Below, piece after piece: positions 9,729-16,593 of a stretch of DNA of 27,462 nt (position 1 is its first letter; each line of letters opens with the position of its first letter). Made by a program: the position numbers and the translations under genes. A model generated the notes under the pieces. That model saw nothing but the letters and a program-made list of their open reading frames with translations. It was not told the origin of the DNA and made no database searches. Source of the DNA: a virus; IMG/VR virus record IMGVR_UViG_3300013132_000210, positions 1 to 27,462 of that record; one strand, given 5' to 3'.

Positions 9729-10974
9729 AACAAATAAAATGCACCCATTTCTCCTTGATTATATAAGAGATCCAGTTAATCCAGAGTTAAACTTTAACAT
9801 GGCATTAGAGTATGATAATATAGGCCAATTGGCCAGTGCTGTTAGTTATTATTTAAGAACTGCTGAAAGAGCCAATACTGATCTATTAAAATATGAATGT
9901 TTAATAAGGGCTGCTATTTGTTTTGAGAAACAAGGAAGTAGAAACTTTACTGTAAAAGGATTATTGCAACATGCTGTTTCAATATTACCTAATAGACCAG
10001 AAGCATACTATCACTTAAGTAGATTCTATGAGCACAAACAGGATGATGGGCATTGGAATGATACTTACATGATAGCCAGTATAGGTGAAAATGTTGCTGA
10101 TTATGCTAATAATGGACTACGTACTGATGTTGGATATTTAGGTAAAGATAGTTTATTATTTCAAAAAGCCTTAAGTGGTTGGAATTGCGGCCTTTGTGAT
10201 GAGAGTAGAAATATATTTAAAAGTTTAATGCGTAGTAACCAACTACCAGAAGATTATAAACGCATTGTTTATAATAATTTAAAATTCATGAGTAATTACA
10301 TTGAGATACCATTTGATACTTATGATAAGAGCAAGTATAATAAATTACGTTATAAGTTTCAAGGTGCTGAAAATATTGAAATAAATTATAGTGAAGCATA
10401 TCAAGATATGTTTGTTCTTAGTATGTTAAATGGTAAAAGAAATGGAACTTTTATTGAAGTAGGTGCAGGTAGACCATTTTACGGAAATAATACAGCATTA
10501 TTAGAAAAAGGCTTTAATTGGCGTGGTATGAGTATTGATTTAGATGAACGCCAAGTTAGTAATGATAGAAAAACTCCATTTCTAATTAAGAATGCTTTGG
10601 AAGTTGATTATGTGAGAATTATTCGAGAATTAAGTTTAGGTCCAGTAATAGATTATTTACAACTTGATTGTGATCCTCCAGAAGTTACCTTTGAAATTTT
10701 AAAGAAAATACCTTTTGATAATTTTAAGTTTAGGGTAATAACGTATGAGCATGATTATTATAACACTGATAAAAAAGAACTTAGAGAGGAGTCAAGAAGA
10801 TATTTACAATCTAAAGGATATAAGTTAGTGGTTAAGGATATTGCACCAGATGAATGGAGAAATTATGAGGATTGGTACGTACACCCAAATCACATAGATA
10901 AAAACATTCTTGATATAATGTTAGACCAAAGCGATAGAACTAAAAAAGGTGAAGATTACATTTTAGCAGGTTAA
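9721..10974 (+). CDS. TPR-like / FkbM-family methyltransferase fusion
   Basis: This 417-residue protein appears to have two parts. Residues about 15-210 are helical and TPR-like, with pairs such as NFNMALEYDNIGQLASAVSYY and a PEAYYHLSRFYEH helix. Residues about 222-400 resemble FkbM (Methyltransf_21) SAM-dependent methyltransferases: a YSEAYQDMFVL entry helix, the SAM-binding loop FIEVGAGRP (244-252), and an acidic motif-II residue D273 in GMSIDLDE. FkbM-like enzymes often O-methylate sugars in glycan clusters, and TPR-methyltransferase fusions are known in glycan and surface-modification loci. Its start overlaps the glycosyltransferase before it, and a second glycosyltransferase follows after 6 bases. 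The likely role is methylation of the glycan made by its neighbours; the substrate is inferred from context. Confidence 0.72.
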   Translation: MLETNKMHPFLLDYIRDPVNPELNFNMALEYDNIGQLASAVSYYLRTAERANTDLLKYECLIRAAICFEKQGSRNFTVKGLLQHAVSILPNRPEAYYHLSRFYEHKQDDGHWNDTYMIASIGENVADYANNGLRTDVGYLGKDSLLFQKALSGWNCGLCDESRNIFKSLMRSNQLPEDYKRIVYNNLKFMSNYIEIPFDTYDKSKYNKLRYKFQGAENIEINYSEAYQDMFVLSMLNGKRNGTFIEVGAGRPFYGNNTALLEKGFNWRGMSIDLDERQVSNDRKTPFLIKNALEVDYVRIIRELSLGPVIDYLQLDCDPPEVTFEILKKIPFDNFKFRVITYEHDYYNTDKKELREESRRYLQSKGYKLVVKDIAPDEWRNYEDWYVHPNHIDKNILDIMLDQSDRTKKGEDYILAG

Positions 10975-10980
10975 TAAATT

Positions 10981-11760
10981 ATGATTCCAGTAATAGGTAC
11001 AGCAGTAGTTTTTACAACACATTGGGTAGAGAGATTGCTAGCCAGTGTAGATTTCCCTGTAGAAAACTTTCTCATTATTAATAATAATGGTAAAGGTGAG
11101 ATCACAGAAAATTTAGATGCACTAGCAAAAATTAAACGTCGTTATATTAAAAACGTACATGTAATTCACATGCCGTGTAATCTAGGAGTTCCAGCAAGTT
11201 GGAACTTAATTATTAAATGTTATATGATGGCTTCTTACTGGGTTATTGTAAACGATGATGTAGCATTTGGCACCGGAATACTTCAAGAGATATATGATAA
11301 AGTAAATGAAGATCCTGAAGTTGGAATTATACATGCTAACCAAGGAGATTTCAATGTTGGTAGTTGGGATTTGTTTTGTTTAAGAGATCACGCAGTAGCA
11401 AAGTTTGGACTATTCGATGAAAATATGTATCCAGCATATTGTGAAGATGATGATTATATTATGCGTATGATGCATGCCGGTGTAAAAAAGGTATTAGGAT
11501 TAAGTAAAAATTATTATCATGGTGCTGGTGATAAAACAGAATATCACTTTCATGGTGGTAATACTCGTAGGCATGATCCAGAAGTTATGAAAAAGTTAGA
11601 TGAAGCCCGTGATATGAATATAGAATATCTAACAGAGAAATGGGATAAACATTGGCGTACTTGTTGGCCTACTACTGAACCATGGCAAGGAAAGCCTCAT
11701 GTTTTAAATGAGCAAAGATATGATTTAGAATTTTTACGTAAAAAGTATGTAGGATTTTAA
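10981..11760 (+). CDS. GT-A fold (family 2-like) glycosyltransferase
   Basis: This 259-residue protein has the shape of a small GT2-type glycosyltransferase. A beta strand with FLIINNNG opens the nucleotide-sugar fold, followed by the NLGVPASWN motif typical of rhamnosyltransferase-like GT2 enzymes. NDDV (residues 91-94) sits where the metal-binding DxD lies, and ECDDD-like acidic residues E155-D158 occur where the catalytic acid is expected. It follows the methyltransferase by 6 bases. Its stop codon overlaps by 4 bases the stop of the convergent Nudix gene, so no separate terminator fits between them. Donor and acceptor are unknown. Its presence with two other sugar-modifying genes suggests a short modified glycan. 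Confidence 0.75.
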   Translation: MIPVIGTAVVFTTHWVERLLASVDFPVENFLIINNNGKGEITENLDALAKIKRRYIKNVHVIHMPCNLGVPASWNLIIKCYMMASYWVIVNDDVAFGTGILQEIYDKVNEDPEVGIIHANQGDFNVGSWDLFCLRDHAVAKFGLFDENMYPAYCEDDDYIMRMMHAGVKKVLGLSKNYYHGAGDKTEYHFHGGNTRRHDPEVMKKLDEARDMNIEYLTEKWDKHWRTCWPTTEPWQGKPHVLNEQRYDLEFLRKKYVGF

Positions 11761-12260
11761 AATAAATTAAAAACATCAAAAACAGTTTTTAGTTTATTTC
11801 TTATATGTTTATTACTAAAACTACTACGTAATCCTTGATGTAAAGGTTTAGGACTTAGATCAATAGTAGTCCAACAATATCCAGAATGTTCATTGCTTAG
11901 TATAGGTATAAATTCATTTTTAACCACACATAGAAAAGTATGAAAATGAAAGACTTTATCGTTGCTGACAAATGTTTCTAATGGAATGGATTTGATGATA
12001 TCAGGCATATCACCAATTTCCTCATTGATCTCTCTTAATAAACTTTGCCAAGGATTTTCCCCTATTTCAGCAGTACCGCCTACTAAACTCCATGTTCCCT
12101 GATGTTTACCATTAGATTTTTGAAGTAATAAAATTCTTTTTGTATTTTTAGCATAAAATAATGCACCACTACAAACAATTTTATCCTTTACAGTATTAAT
12201 CTCCAACTCCCTCGACGATATTCTCCGTGGAAACTTTTGCTCCATTTTATTCCATCCCAT
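11757..12260 (-). CDS. Nudix hydrolase
   Basis: The full Nudix box lies at residues 62-83: G62, E68, then R76-E77 and E80-E81 followed by G83, matching GX5EX7REUXEEXGU. GTWSLVGG just upstream is the usual lead-in. The enzyme would hydrolyse a nucleoside diphosphate linked to another group, such as a nucleotide sugar, an oxidised dNTP or an RNA cap; the sequence does not say which. The gene lies on the minus strand after gp15 and its first ATG overlaps gp15 by 73 bases. No good ribosome site precedes the ATGs at 12260 or 12245, and the domain itself begins around residue 28, so the real start could be further in (for example a TTG near 12206). It ends convergently against the glycosyltransferase gene. 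Confidence 0.8.
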   Translation of the reverse strand: MGWNKMEQKFPRRISSRELEINTVKDKIVCSGALFYAKNTKRILLLQKSNGKHQGTWSLVGGTAEIGENPWQSLLREINEEIGDMPDIIKSIPLETFVSNDKVFHFHTFLCVVKNEFIPILSNEHSGYCWTTIDLSPKPLHQGLRSSFSNKHIRNKLKTVFDVFNLF

Positions 12261-13819
12261 TTGTATTGTACATTACTATGTATGTTAGTTAGGTAGAATA
12301 TGGTATCTTTTTCTTTCATACTATCAAATATAACGTGCCATGTAGAGCCAGTCCATTCAATTATATCATTAGTGTTAGCAACAAAGTCAACTCCAGCAGT
12401 ACTTTTCCATGCATCGGGTCCATCTTCATCTGTATAAAGTATATAGGTAATAATATCATCAACTACCGCATCATTAATTAATCTTATGACCAACTTTCCA
12501 TCTATATCAAGTTGAGTAAAAGAAACAGCAACATCGTTTACAAAAATTTCTACATCTCTTACTTGATAAAAGTCCACATTAGTATCGATTCTATTACTGT
12601 TATTATTAGCAATTAATGTTTCTCTAATACCACCACCAATATTATTAACAAGTAAGTATCTTGTTCCTACAGTAGGTGAGGGCAAGCCTGCATTGGGTCC
12701 TTTGGTTTGAGGGTCAATAATAGCATCAAAAGTTCCAGGACTATTAGTTCTATATGGACTAGGTATATCAGTATTACTAGGATAAGTGTCTGGATCCCAA
12801 TTAATATTAAGACATGTTTCATCTAATGGATCTATAGCAATAGTTCCTACCACATCCATACCGTTTGGCTGTGTTAAAAATATTTTACTTTCACCTGCGG
12901 TGTATGTGTCAACTTGTTTACCAAAGATAACTCTCCAACTTACAGCATTACTAGTTGCTTCTTCAGTATACATTATATCATCATTTTTATGACCTTCTGC
13001 TGTAGGACTAAAAACTTTAGCACAATTACCGTAGACAATTATTGCAAAATCCGTAGTTTCAATAATAATAGGATTGGGAATTTCATCATAAGGATTTCTA
13101 AAACCTTCGTTAGGATCTAATCCTATGCCCTCAATATATCCATCAGCAGGAGGCCCAATGCTTGAAAACATACTCATTATAATACGACTAACTATACCCA
13201 GTTTCTTAACTTTGGCTGGAGGACTGATCCATATGGGCATACTAAAAGTTAGTGTAGCAATATCTATTGGTGTATCTTGACCCACTGGAATTTGTCTACT
13301 ACTAAATTGAACGTCATCCAAATACACCACACTGAGACTAGTCCAATCTACAAAATTATCTGTAGTCTGTATATCAAGACTGGGATTAAACAGCATCAGT
13401 ATTTGTTCTAGTATTTGTAGTTTTTGATCAGTGTTGCCAGTCCAAATGTCTGCTTTTACACTGAGTTTATAAGGTGTTGGCATTAATCTTTCAACAGTAT
13501 AATTACCACCTTGACTACTATTATACTCACCGTTTTCAACGCCTCTCTCACGTAGGTGTATTTTACCTACAAAAGTAGAATCCGCTAATCTTTCTTTGTC
13601 CATTTCAAGACCTGAAATGTATACTGCAATTCTTGGTGGACCATTTACTTTGTTTTCACTATTTTGTTTTATAATATTTGCAACTTGTCTATCCATGTCA
13701 CCGTAGATGACAGGTACAGGAACTAATCTACCATCACCGTATTTTATTACAAAGTTGCTGAGTAATCGTATAGTCTGTAGGAGATAACGTCTTATTTGCC
13801 CGTCATAAAAATGTTGCAT
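12188..13819 (-). CDS. 15: Tail sheath terminator/stabiliser, T4 gp15-like, with long C-terminal extension
   Basis: The first ~210 residues follow T4 gp15 closely in pattern: an FYDGQIRRYL start, VPVPVIYGDMDRQ, a PRIAVYISGLEMD strand, MPTPYKLSVKADIWTGN, an ILEQIL.LFNPSLDIQ segment, and TLTFSMPIWISPPAK. gp15 forms the ring that terminates the sheath and tube and joins tail to neck. T4 gp15 is about 270 residues; this one is 543. The extra ~330 residues include Nudix-unrelated beta-rich segments such as RYLLVNNIGGGIRE and end in Trp/Tyr-rich WHVIFDSM and YKWDGIKWSKSF, like add-on modules of marine phage structural proteins. It follows gp14 directly with a TAATG stop/start overlap at 13819. It is on the opposite strand from gp13, gp18 and gp19. 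Confidence 0.82.
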   Translation of the reverse strand: MQHFYDGQIRRYLLQTIRLLSNFVIKYGDGRLVPVPVIYGDMDRQVANIIKQNSENKVNGPPRIAVYISGLEMDKERLADSTFVGKIHLRERGVENGEYNSSQGGNYTVERLMPTPYKLSVKADIWTGNTDQKLQILEQILMLFNPSLDIQTTDNFVDWTSLSVVYLDDVQFSSRQIPVGQDTPIDIATLTFSMPIWISPPAKVKKLGIVSRIIMSMFSSIGPPADGYIEGIGLDPNEGFRNPYDEIPNPIIIETTDFAIIVYGNCAKVFSPTAEGHKNDDIMYTEEATSNAVSWRVIFGKQVDTYTAGESKIFLTQPNGMDVVGTIAIDPLDETCLNINWDPDTYPSNTDIPSPYRTNSPGTFDAIIDPQTKGPNAGLPSPTVGTRYLLVNNIGGGIRETLIANNNSNRIDTNVDFYQVRDVEIFVNDVAVSFTQLDIDGKLVIRLINDAVVDDIITYILYTDEDGPDAWKSTAGVDFVANTNDIIEWTGSTWHVIFDSMKEKDTIFYLTNIHSNVQYKWDGIKWSKSFHGEYRRGSWRLIL

Positions 13820-14976
13820 TACAAATCTGCCTTAGGTTTTAATACTTTACTTAGCGCCTGACGTTCTACTATTTGTTCACCATTGATATTGCTAACTGTT
13901 TCATTATTAATAAAGCCTAGTCTATGTGTATTACGATTATTAGTATTAGTAAGAGTATGACGAACAGCGTCTTCTGATTTAACCCATCTTTGTCCATCAA
14001 ACCTAAATAATCTATTTGGCATAAAATCTGTTCTCAAAAAGTAGTCATTAAGATATGCATTGCTAGGAAAACTGGTACCATGACCAAAATCATAACCATT
14101 GGGAGGAAAGCCATCACCAGTTAAGTGACCAATATATCCTGGTCTAACTGCTCTGCCAAAAACTCTACTAGCATCCATCCTAGTATTACTTGCATCCACA
14201 TCCATTTGATCAGCAGTTTCAATTACTGGTAATCCAGTCTCCTGATCAATGGCTAAGGTAAAAAATTGTCTAGTTTCATAGCCACTGGCAGGTGAATCTG
14301 CTTCAGCTTGGTCTAGTATGGCGTTGTTTATTTGTAGTTCCTGACCCTTAGTGCTTAATAATTCACGTAGGGTTTGATCAGTATTTTCACCTGCTGGTTT
14401 ATCTAATATATCAGCAAAGGTCTGACTATCCACTATTTTCTTAAGTTTTAATCTATATAAATGTGGCCACCAAGTTTGACTAAACCCTTCGCTGGCTCTG
14501 CTAACATCCTCAATGACAAAATAACGTGGTAGTGCTAGCATATAATCATTTAGAGCAAATTCGTCTTTTAGATGGGGTAGTTCAAAAACGTCACCGCTTA
14601 AAGGTTTGCGCCCTACAGTACGTATCCAATCATTAATATGTACAGTGGCAAATATGGTATCGTTATCTATAAACAGGCCAAATTGACTGAGGTTAAAGTC
14701 TAAATTTTGTACTTGGTAATGACCTCGTATTCTATAAACATCGGGGTCATACTTACGATCACGATTCTCCAATAGCAGTAGGTCTTGAATATTTGTTTCT
14801 TTCAACACATCATAATGAGGTTGATCCGCTGTAGCATTTTCTGGAGCCGTGTTTACACCAAGGTATTTGTGCAAGTAAAAGTCTGTACCGCCAACAGTGA
14901 ACATTTCACTGATCTGACGATCTATGAATTTAAAATCAAGACCGCGTTCTGGACGATATAGGCTTATACGAGGCAT
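13819..14976 (-). CDS. 14: Neck (head-tail connector) protein, T4 gp14-like
   Basis: I place the start at the ATG at 14976 (MPRISLYRPERG). A longer frame begins with a TTG at 15018 but would run through the promoter palindrome. The 385-residue product shares with T4 gp14 the order: a TDFYLHK segment (gp14 has a YYVPR motif), an acidic stretch before DPDVYRIRGHY, then LSQFGLFIDNDTIF, then a D-G-D-like SGDVFELP and a YFVIEDV strand. gp14 and gp13 form the neck complex that caps the portal after packaging. The match is by motif order, not alignment. The gene leads a minus-strand unit (gp14, gp15, Nudix) and diverges from gp13. ATAAATA ends 4 bases before its ATG. Confidence 0.72.
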   Translation of the reverse strand: MPRISLYRPERGLDFKFIDRQISEMFTVGGTDFYLHKYLGVNTAPENATADQPHYDVLKETNIQDLLLLENRDRKYDPDVYRIRGHYQVQNLDFNLSQFGLFIDNDTIFATVHINDWIRTVGRKPLSGDVFELPHLKDEFALNDYMLALPRYFVIEDVSRASEGFSQTWWPHLYRLKLKKIVDSQTFADILDKPAGENTDQTLRELLSTKGQELQINNAILDQAEADSPASGYETRQFFTLAIDQETGLPVIETADQMDVDASNTRMDASRVFGRAVRPGYIGHLTGDGFPPNGYDFGHGTSFPSNAYLNDYFLRTDFMPNRLFRFDGQRWVKSEDAVRHTLTNTNNRNTHRLGFINNETVSNINGEQIVERQALSKVLKPKADL

Positions 14977-14980
14977 AATG

Positions 14981-15003
14981 TATTTATCAGCAGCAGATAA
15001 ATA
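14981..15003. promoter_or_regulatory. Palindromic divergent late-promoter pair between gp14 and gp13
   Basis: TATTTATC (14981-14988) and GATAAATA (14996-15003) form a perfect 8-bp inverted repeat with a 7-bp spacer. Read on each strand, each arm gives GATAAATA, which contains the ATAAATA core of T4-type late promoters. The arms point toward gp14 (minus) and gp13 (plus). This is the only intergenic space between the two divergent genes, so it is the natural place for both promoters. Confidence 0.65.
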
Positions 15004-15020
15004 ATGAGCAGGAGCCAACT

Positions 15021-15788
15021 ATGTCAGAAACTACTACACTACAAGAGCGTGAAAAGATATACAAGTATTGTAAATTAATGCTGGGTGATGGTATGGTGGA
15101 TGTGGAATTGGACCCAGATCATTATGAACTAGCCGTTGATCGTGCCCTGAGTCGCTATCGTCAAAAAAGTCCTAATGCTGTAGAAGAAGCCTATTACTTT
15201 TTAGAACTTAAAGAAGATACCAACGATTATAGATTACCCAAAGAAATTATACAGGTACGCAGTATTTTTCGTCGTACTATAGGTAGTAGAACAGCAGGTG
15301 GTAGTGGTGGTACACAGTTTGAACCATTTAACTTGGCCTACACTAATACATATCTTTTGAATAGCACTATGTTAGGTGGTATTGCTACTTATGATATGTT
15401 TGCACAATATCAAAAACTAGTTGGACGTATGTTCGGTGCCTTTATTGAGTTTCAATGGATACCAACTACACATACCTTACGTATTTTACAGCGTCCTTAT
15501 AGTGAAGGTGAACAAGTACTAATTCGTGGCTATAACCATAGACCAGATTATATCTTATTACAAGACACCTATGCCAGTCAGTGGTTTAAGGATTATGCCC
15601 TAGCCAACTGCAAATTAATGTTAGGTGAAGCACGTGGTAAGTTTAGTCAAATAGCAGGGCCAGGTGGAGCAGGTGGCCTTAACGGTGCAGACCTAAAAAC
15701 AGCAGCCAAAGAAGAATTAGAAAAATTAGAAAAAGAGATTGACACTTACGTAGCAGGTGGTACAGGCTATACTTTTATCATCGGCTAA
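15021..15788 (+). CDS. 13: Neck protein, T4 gp13-like
   Basis: The start is set by AGGAG (15010-15014), 6 bases before the ATG. The 255-residue protein matches the plan of T4 gp13. An N-terminal helix pair (IYKYCKLMLGDGMVDVELD, then HYELAVDRALSRYRQ) leads into an IIQVRSIFRR strand. A central FNLAYTNTYLLNSTMLGG/DMFAQYQKL region follows. The end carries LRILQRPYSEGEQVLIRGY, a QWFKDYALANCKLMLGE helix and a KEELEKLEKEI helix. gp13 binds the portal with gp14 after DNA packaging and forms the docking site for the tail. The Gly/Ala-rich GPGGAGGLNGA loop near residue 213 is typical of these proteins. It is divergent from gp14, unlike T4, where gp13, gp14 and gp15 run together. Confidence 0.72.
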   Translation: MSETTTLQEREKIYKYCKLMLGDGMVDVELDPDHYELAVDRALSRYRQKSPNAVEEAYYFLELKEDTNDYRLPKEIIQVRSIFRRTIGSRTAGGSGGTQFEPFNLAYTNTYLLNSTMLGGIATYDMFAQYQKLVGRMFGAFIEFQWIPTTHTLRILQRPYSEGEQVLIRGYNHRPDYILLQDTYASQWFKDYALANCKLMLGEARGKFSQIAGPGGAGGLNGADLKTAAKEELEKLEKEIDTYVAGGTGYTFIIG

Positions 15789-15796
15789 AAATAGTC

Positions 15797-15825
15797 TTGA
15801 CTTTACTCTGTAACTAAATTATTAT
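15797..15825 (+). promoter_or_regulatory. Sigma70-type promoter for dNMP kinase
   Basis: TTGACT (15797-15802) and TATTAT (15820-15825), each one base from consensus, are 17 bp apart in the 55-bp gap between gp13 and the kinase. A strong AAGGAG ribosome site follows at 15832-15837. The layout suggests this metabolic gene can be transcribed by host-type polymerase apart from the late genes around it. Confidence 0.6.
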
Positions 15826-15843
15826 TGTAGAAAGGAGTAAACT

Positions 15844-16512
15844 ATGATCGTAGGTATCTGTGGCTTAATTGGTAGTGGTAAGGACACTATTGCTGATTAT
15901 CTTGTTAATTTTCATGAATTTCGTAGAGAAAGTTTTGCCCGTAGCCTAAAGGATGCTGTGGCAGCAGTGTTTGGATGGGATCGTGATTTATTAGAAGGGC
16001 GAACTAAAGAGAGCAGAGAGTGGCGAGAACAAGTAGACTTTTGGTGGAGTAATAGATTAGGAATGAAAATTACACCACGATGGGTACTACAGAACTGGGG
16101 CACTGAAGTATGCCGTCAAAACTTCCATGATGATATATGGATAGCCAGTTTAGAAAATAAATTACGAACTAGTAAGGATAATGTAGTAATCAGCGATTGT
16201 AGATTCCCTAACGAAATCAGTGCTATAAAAAATACTAATGGTATTATAGTTTGGGTACAGAGAGGCGAATTACCTGATTGGTATGATATTGCCTTAGATG
16301 CTAATAAAGGCAATTCAAAGGCATTTAATTATATGCAGGATATAGGCATACACCCTAGTGAATGGAAATGGATTGGTACAGAGTTTGATATTATTATTGA
16401 TAATAATAGCAGTTTAAACAATTTATATAATCAAATTGAAAGTATAGTATTGGGTCGGATAACTTTTAGAACTGATAATAAAGTCACTTTTATACATTCA
16501 GCACTAAGTTAG
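15844..16512 (+). CDS. Deoxynucleoside monophosphate kinase (T4 gp1-like)
   Basis: The P-loop GLIGSGKDT (residues 7-15) has the GxxGxGKDT form typical of phage dNMP kinases. A Trp/Arg-rich segment with RWVLQNWGTEVCR follows, where the enzyme usually has its R(W/L)xLQxxGTE motif, and later VVISDCRFPNE, a strong family signature in which the Asp and Arg contact substrate. The 222-residue length fits the family (T4 gp1 is about 240). It phosphorylates dNMPs to supply dNTPs for phage replication in the cytoplasm. AAGGAG at 15832-15837, 6 bases upstream, fixes the start. It is a nucleotide-metabolism gene among late virion genes and has its own sigma70-like promoter. Confidence 0.9.
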   Translation: MIVGICGLIGSGKDTIADYLVNFHEFRRESFARSLKDAVAAVFGWDRDLLEGRTKESREWREQVDFWWSNRLGMKITPRWVLQNWGTEVCRQNFHDDIWIASLENKLRTSKDNVVISDCRFPNEISAIKNTNGIIVWVQRGELPDWYDIALDANKGNSKAFNYMQDIGIHPSEWKWIGTEFDIIIDNNSSLNNLYNQIESIVLGRITFRTDNKVTFIHSALS

Positions 16513-16532
16513 TTAGCATTTCTCCTTAATCA

Positions 16533-16553
16533 ATTGAGCATTTTTTGCTCAAT
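16533..16553. other. Perfect 8-bp hairpin downstream of kinase
   Basis: ATTGAGCA (16533-16540) and TGCTCAAT (16546-16553) form a perfect 8-bp stem with a TTTTT loop, between the kinase stop and the sheath gene. No U-run follows the 3' arm, so it is not a classical intrinsic terminator. It may be a weak terminator, a processing site or a 3'-end stabiliser. Confidence 0.55.
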
Positions 16554-16556
16554 CAT

Positions 16557-16564
16557 GCTAAATA
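16557..16564 (+). promoter_or_regulatory. Possible late promoter upstream of tail sheath gene
   Basis: GCTAAATA at 16557-16564 differs from TATAAATA at two positions. It lies 29 bases before the sheath ATG and after the hairpin, leaving room for a leader with its AGGAG site. The placement suits a late promoter, but the sequence match is imperfect. Confidence 0.4.
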
Positions 16565-16572
16565 CATGAGTA

Positions 16573-16589
16573 AGATTTAGGAGAAATCT
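16573..16589 (+). promoter_or_regulatory. Ribosome binding site presented in a hairpin loop (tail sheath)
   Basis: AGATTT (16573-16578) and AAATCT (16584-16589) form a perfect 6-bp stem whose 5-nt loop is exactly AGGAG (16579-16583), the Shine-Dalgarno sequence for the sheath gene at 16594. Spacing from AGGAG to the ATG is 10 nt, which supports the chosen start. Confidence 0.5.
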
Positions 16590-16593
16590 AACA

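Noticed and set aside
12786-13120. Small plus-strand ORFs opposite gp15
   Set aside because: They lie entirely inside the strongly supported gp15-like gene, have no recognisable domain and no ribosome site.
14977-15018. N-terminal extension of gp14 from the TTG at 15018
   Set aside because: It would be translated through the palindromic promoter and lacks a ribosome site. The ATG at 14976 gives a natural start.
16533-16553. Intrinsic terminator after the kinase
   Set aside because: The stem is perfect, but no T-run follows the 3' arm, so it is reported only as a hairpin.
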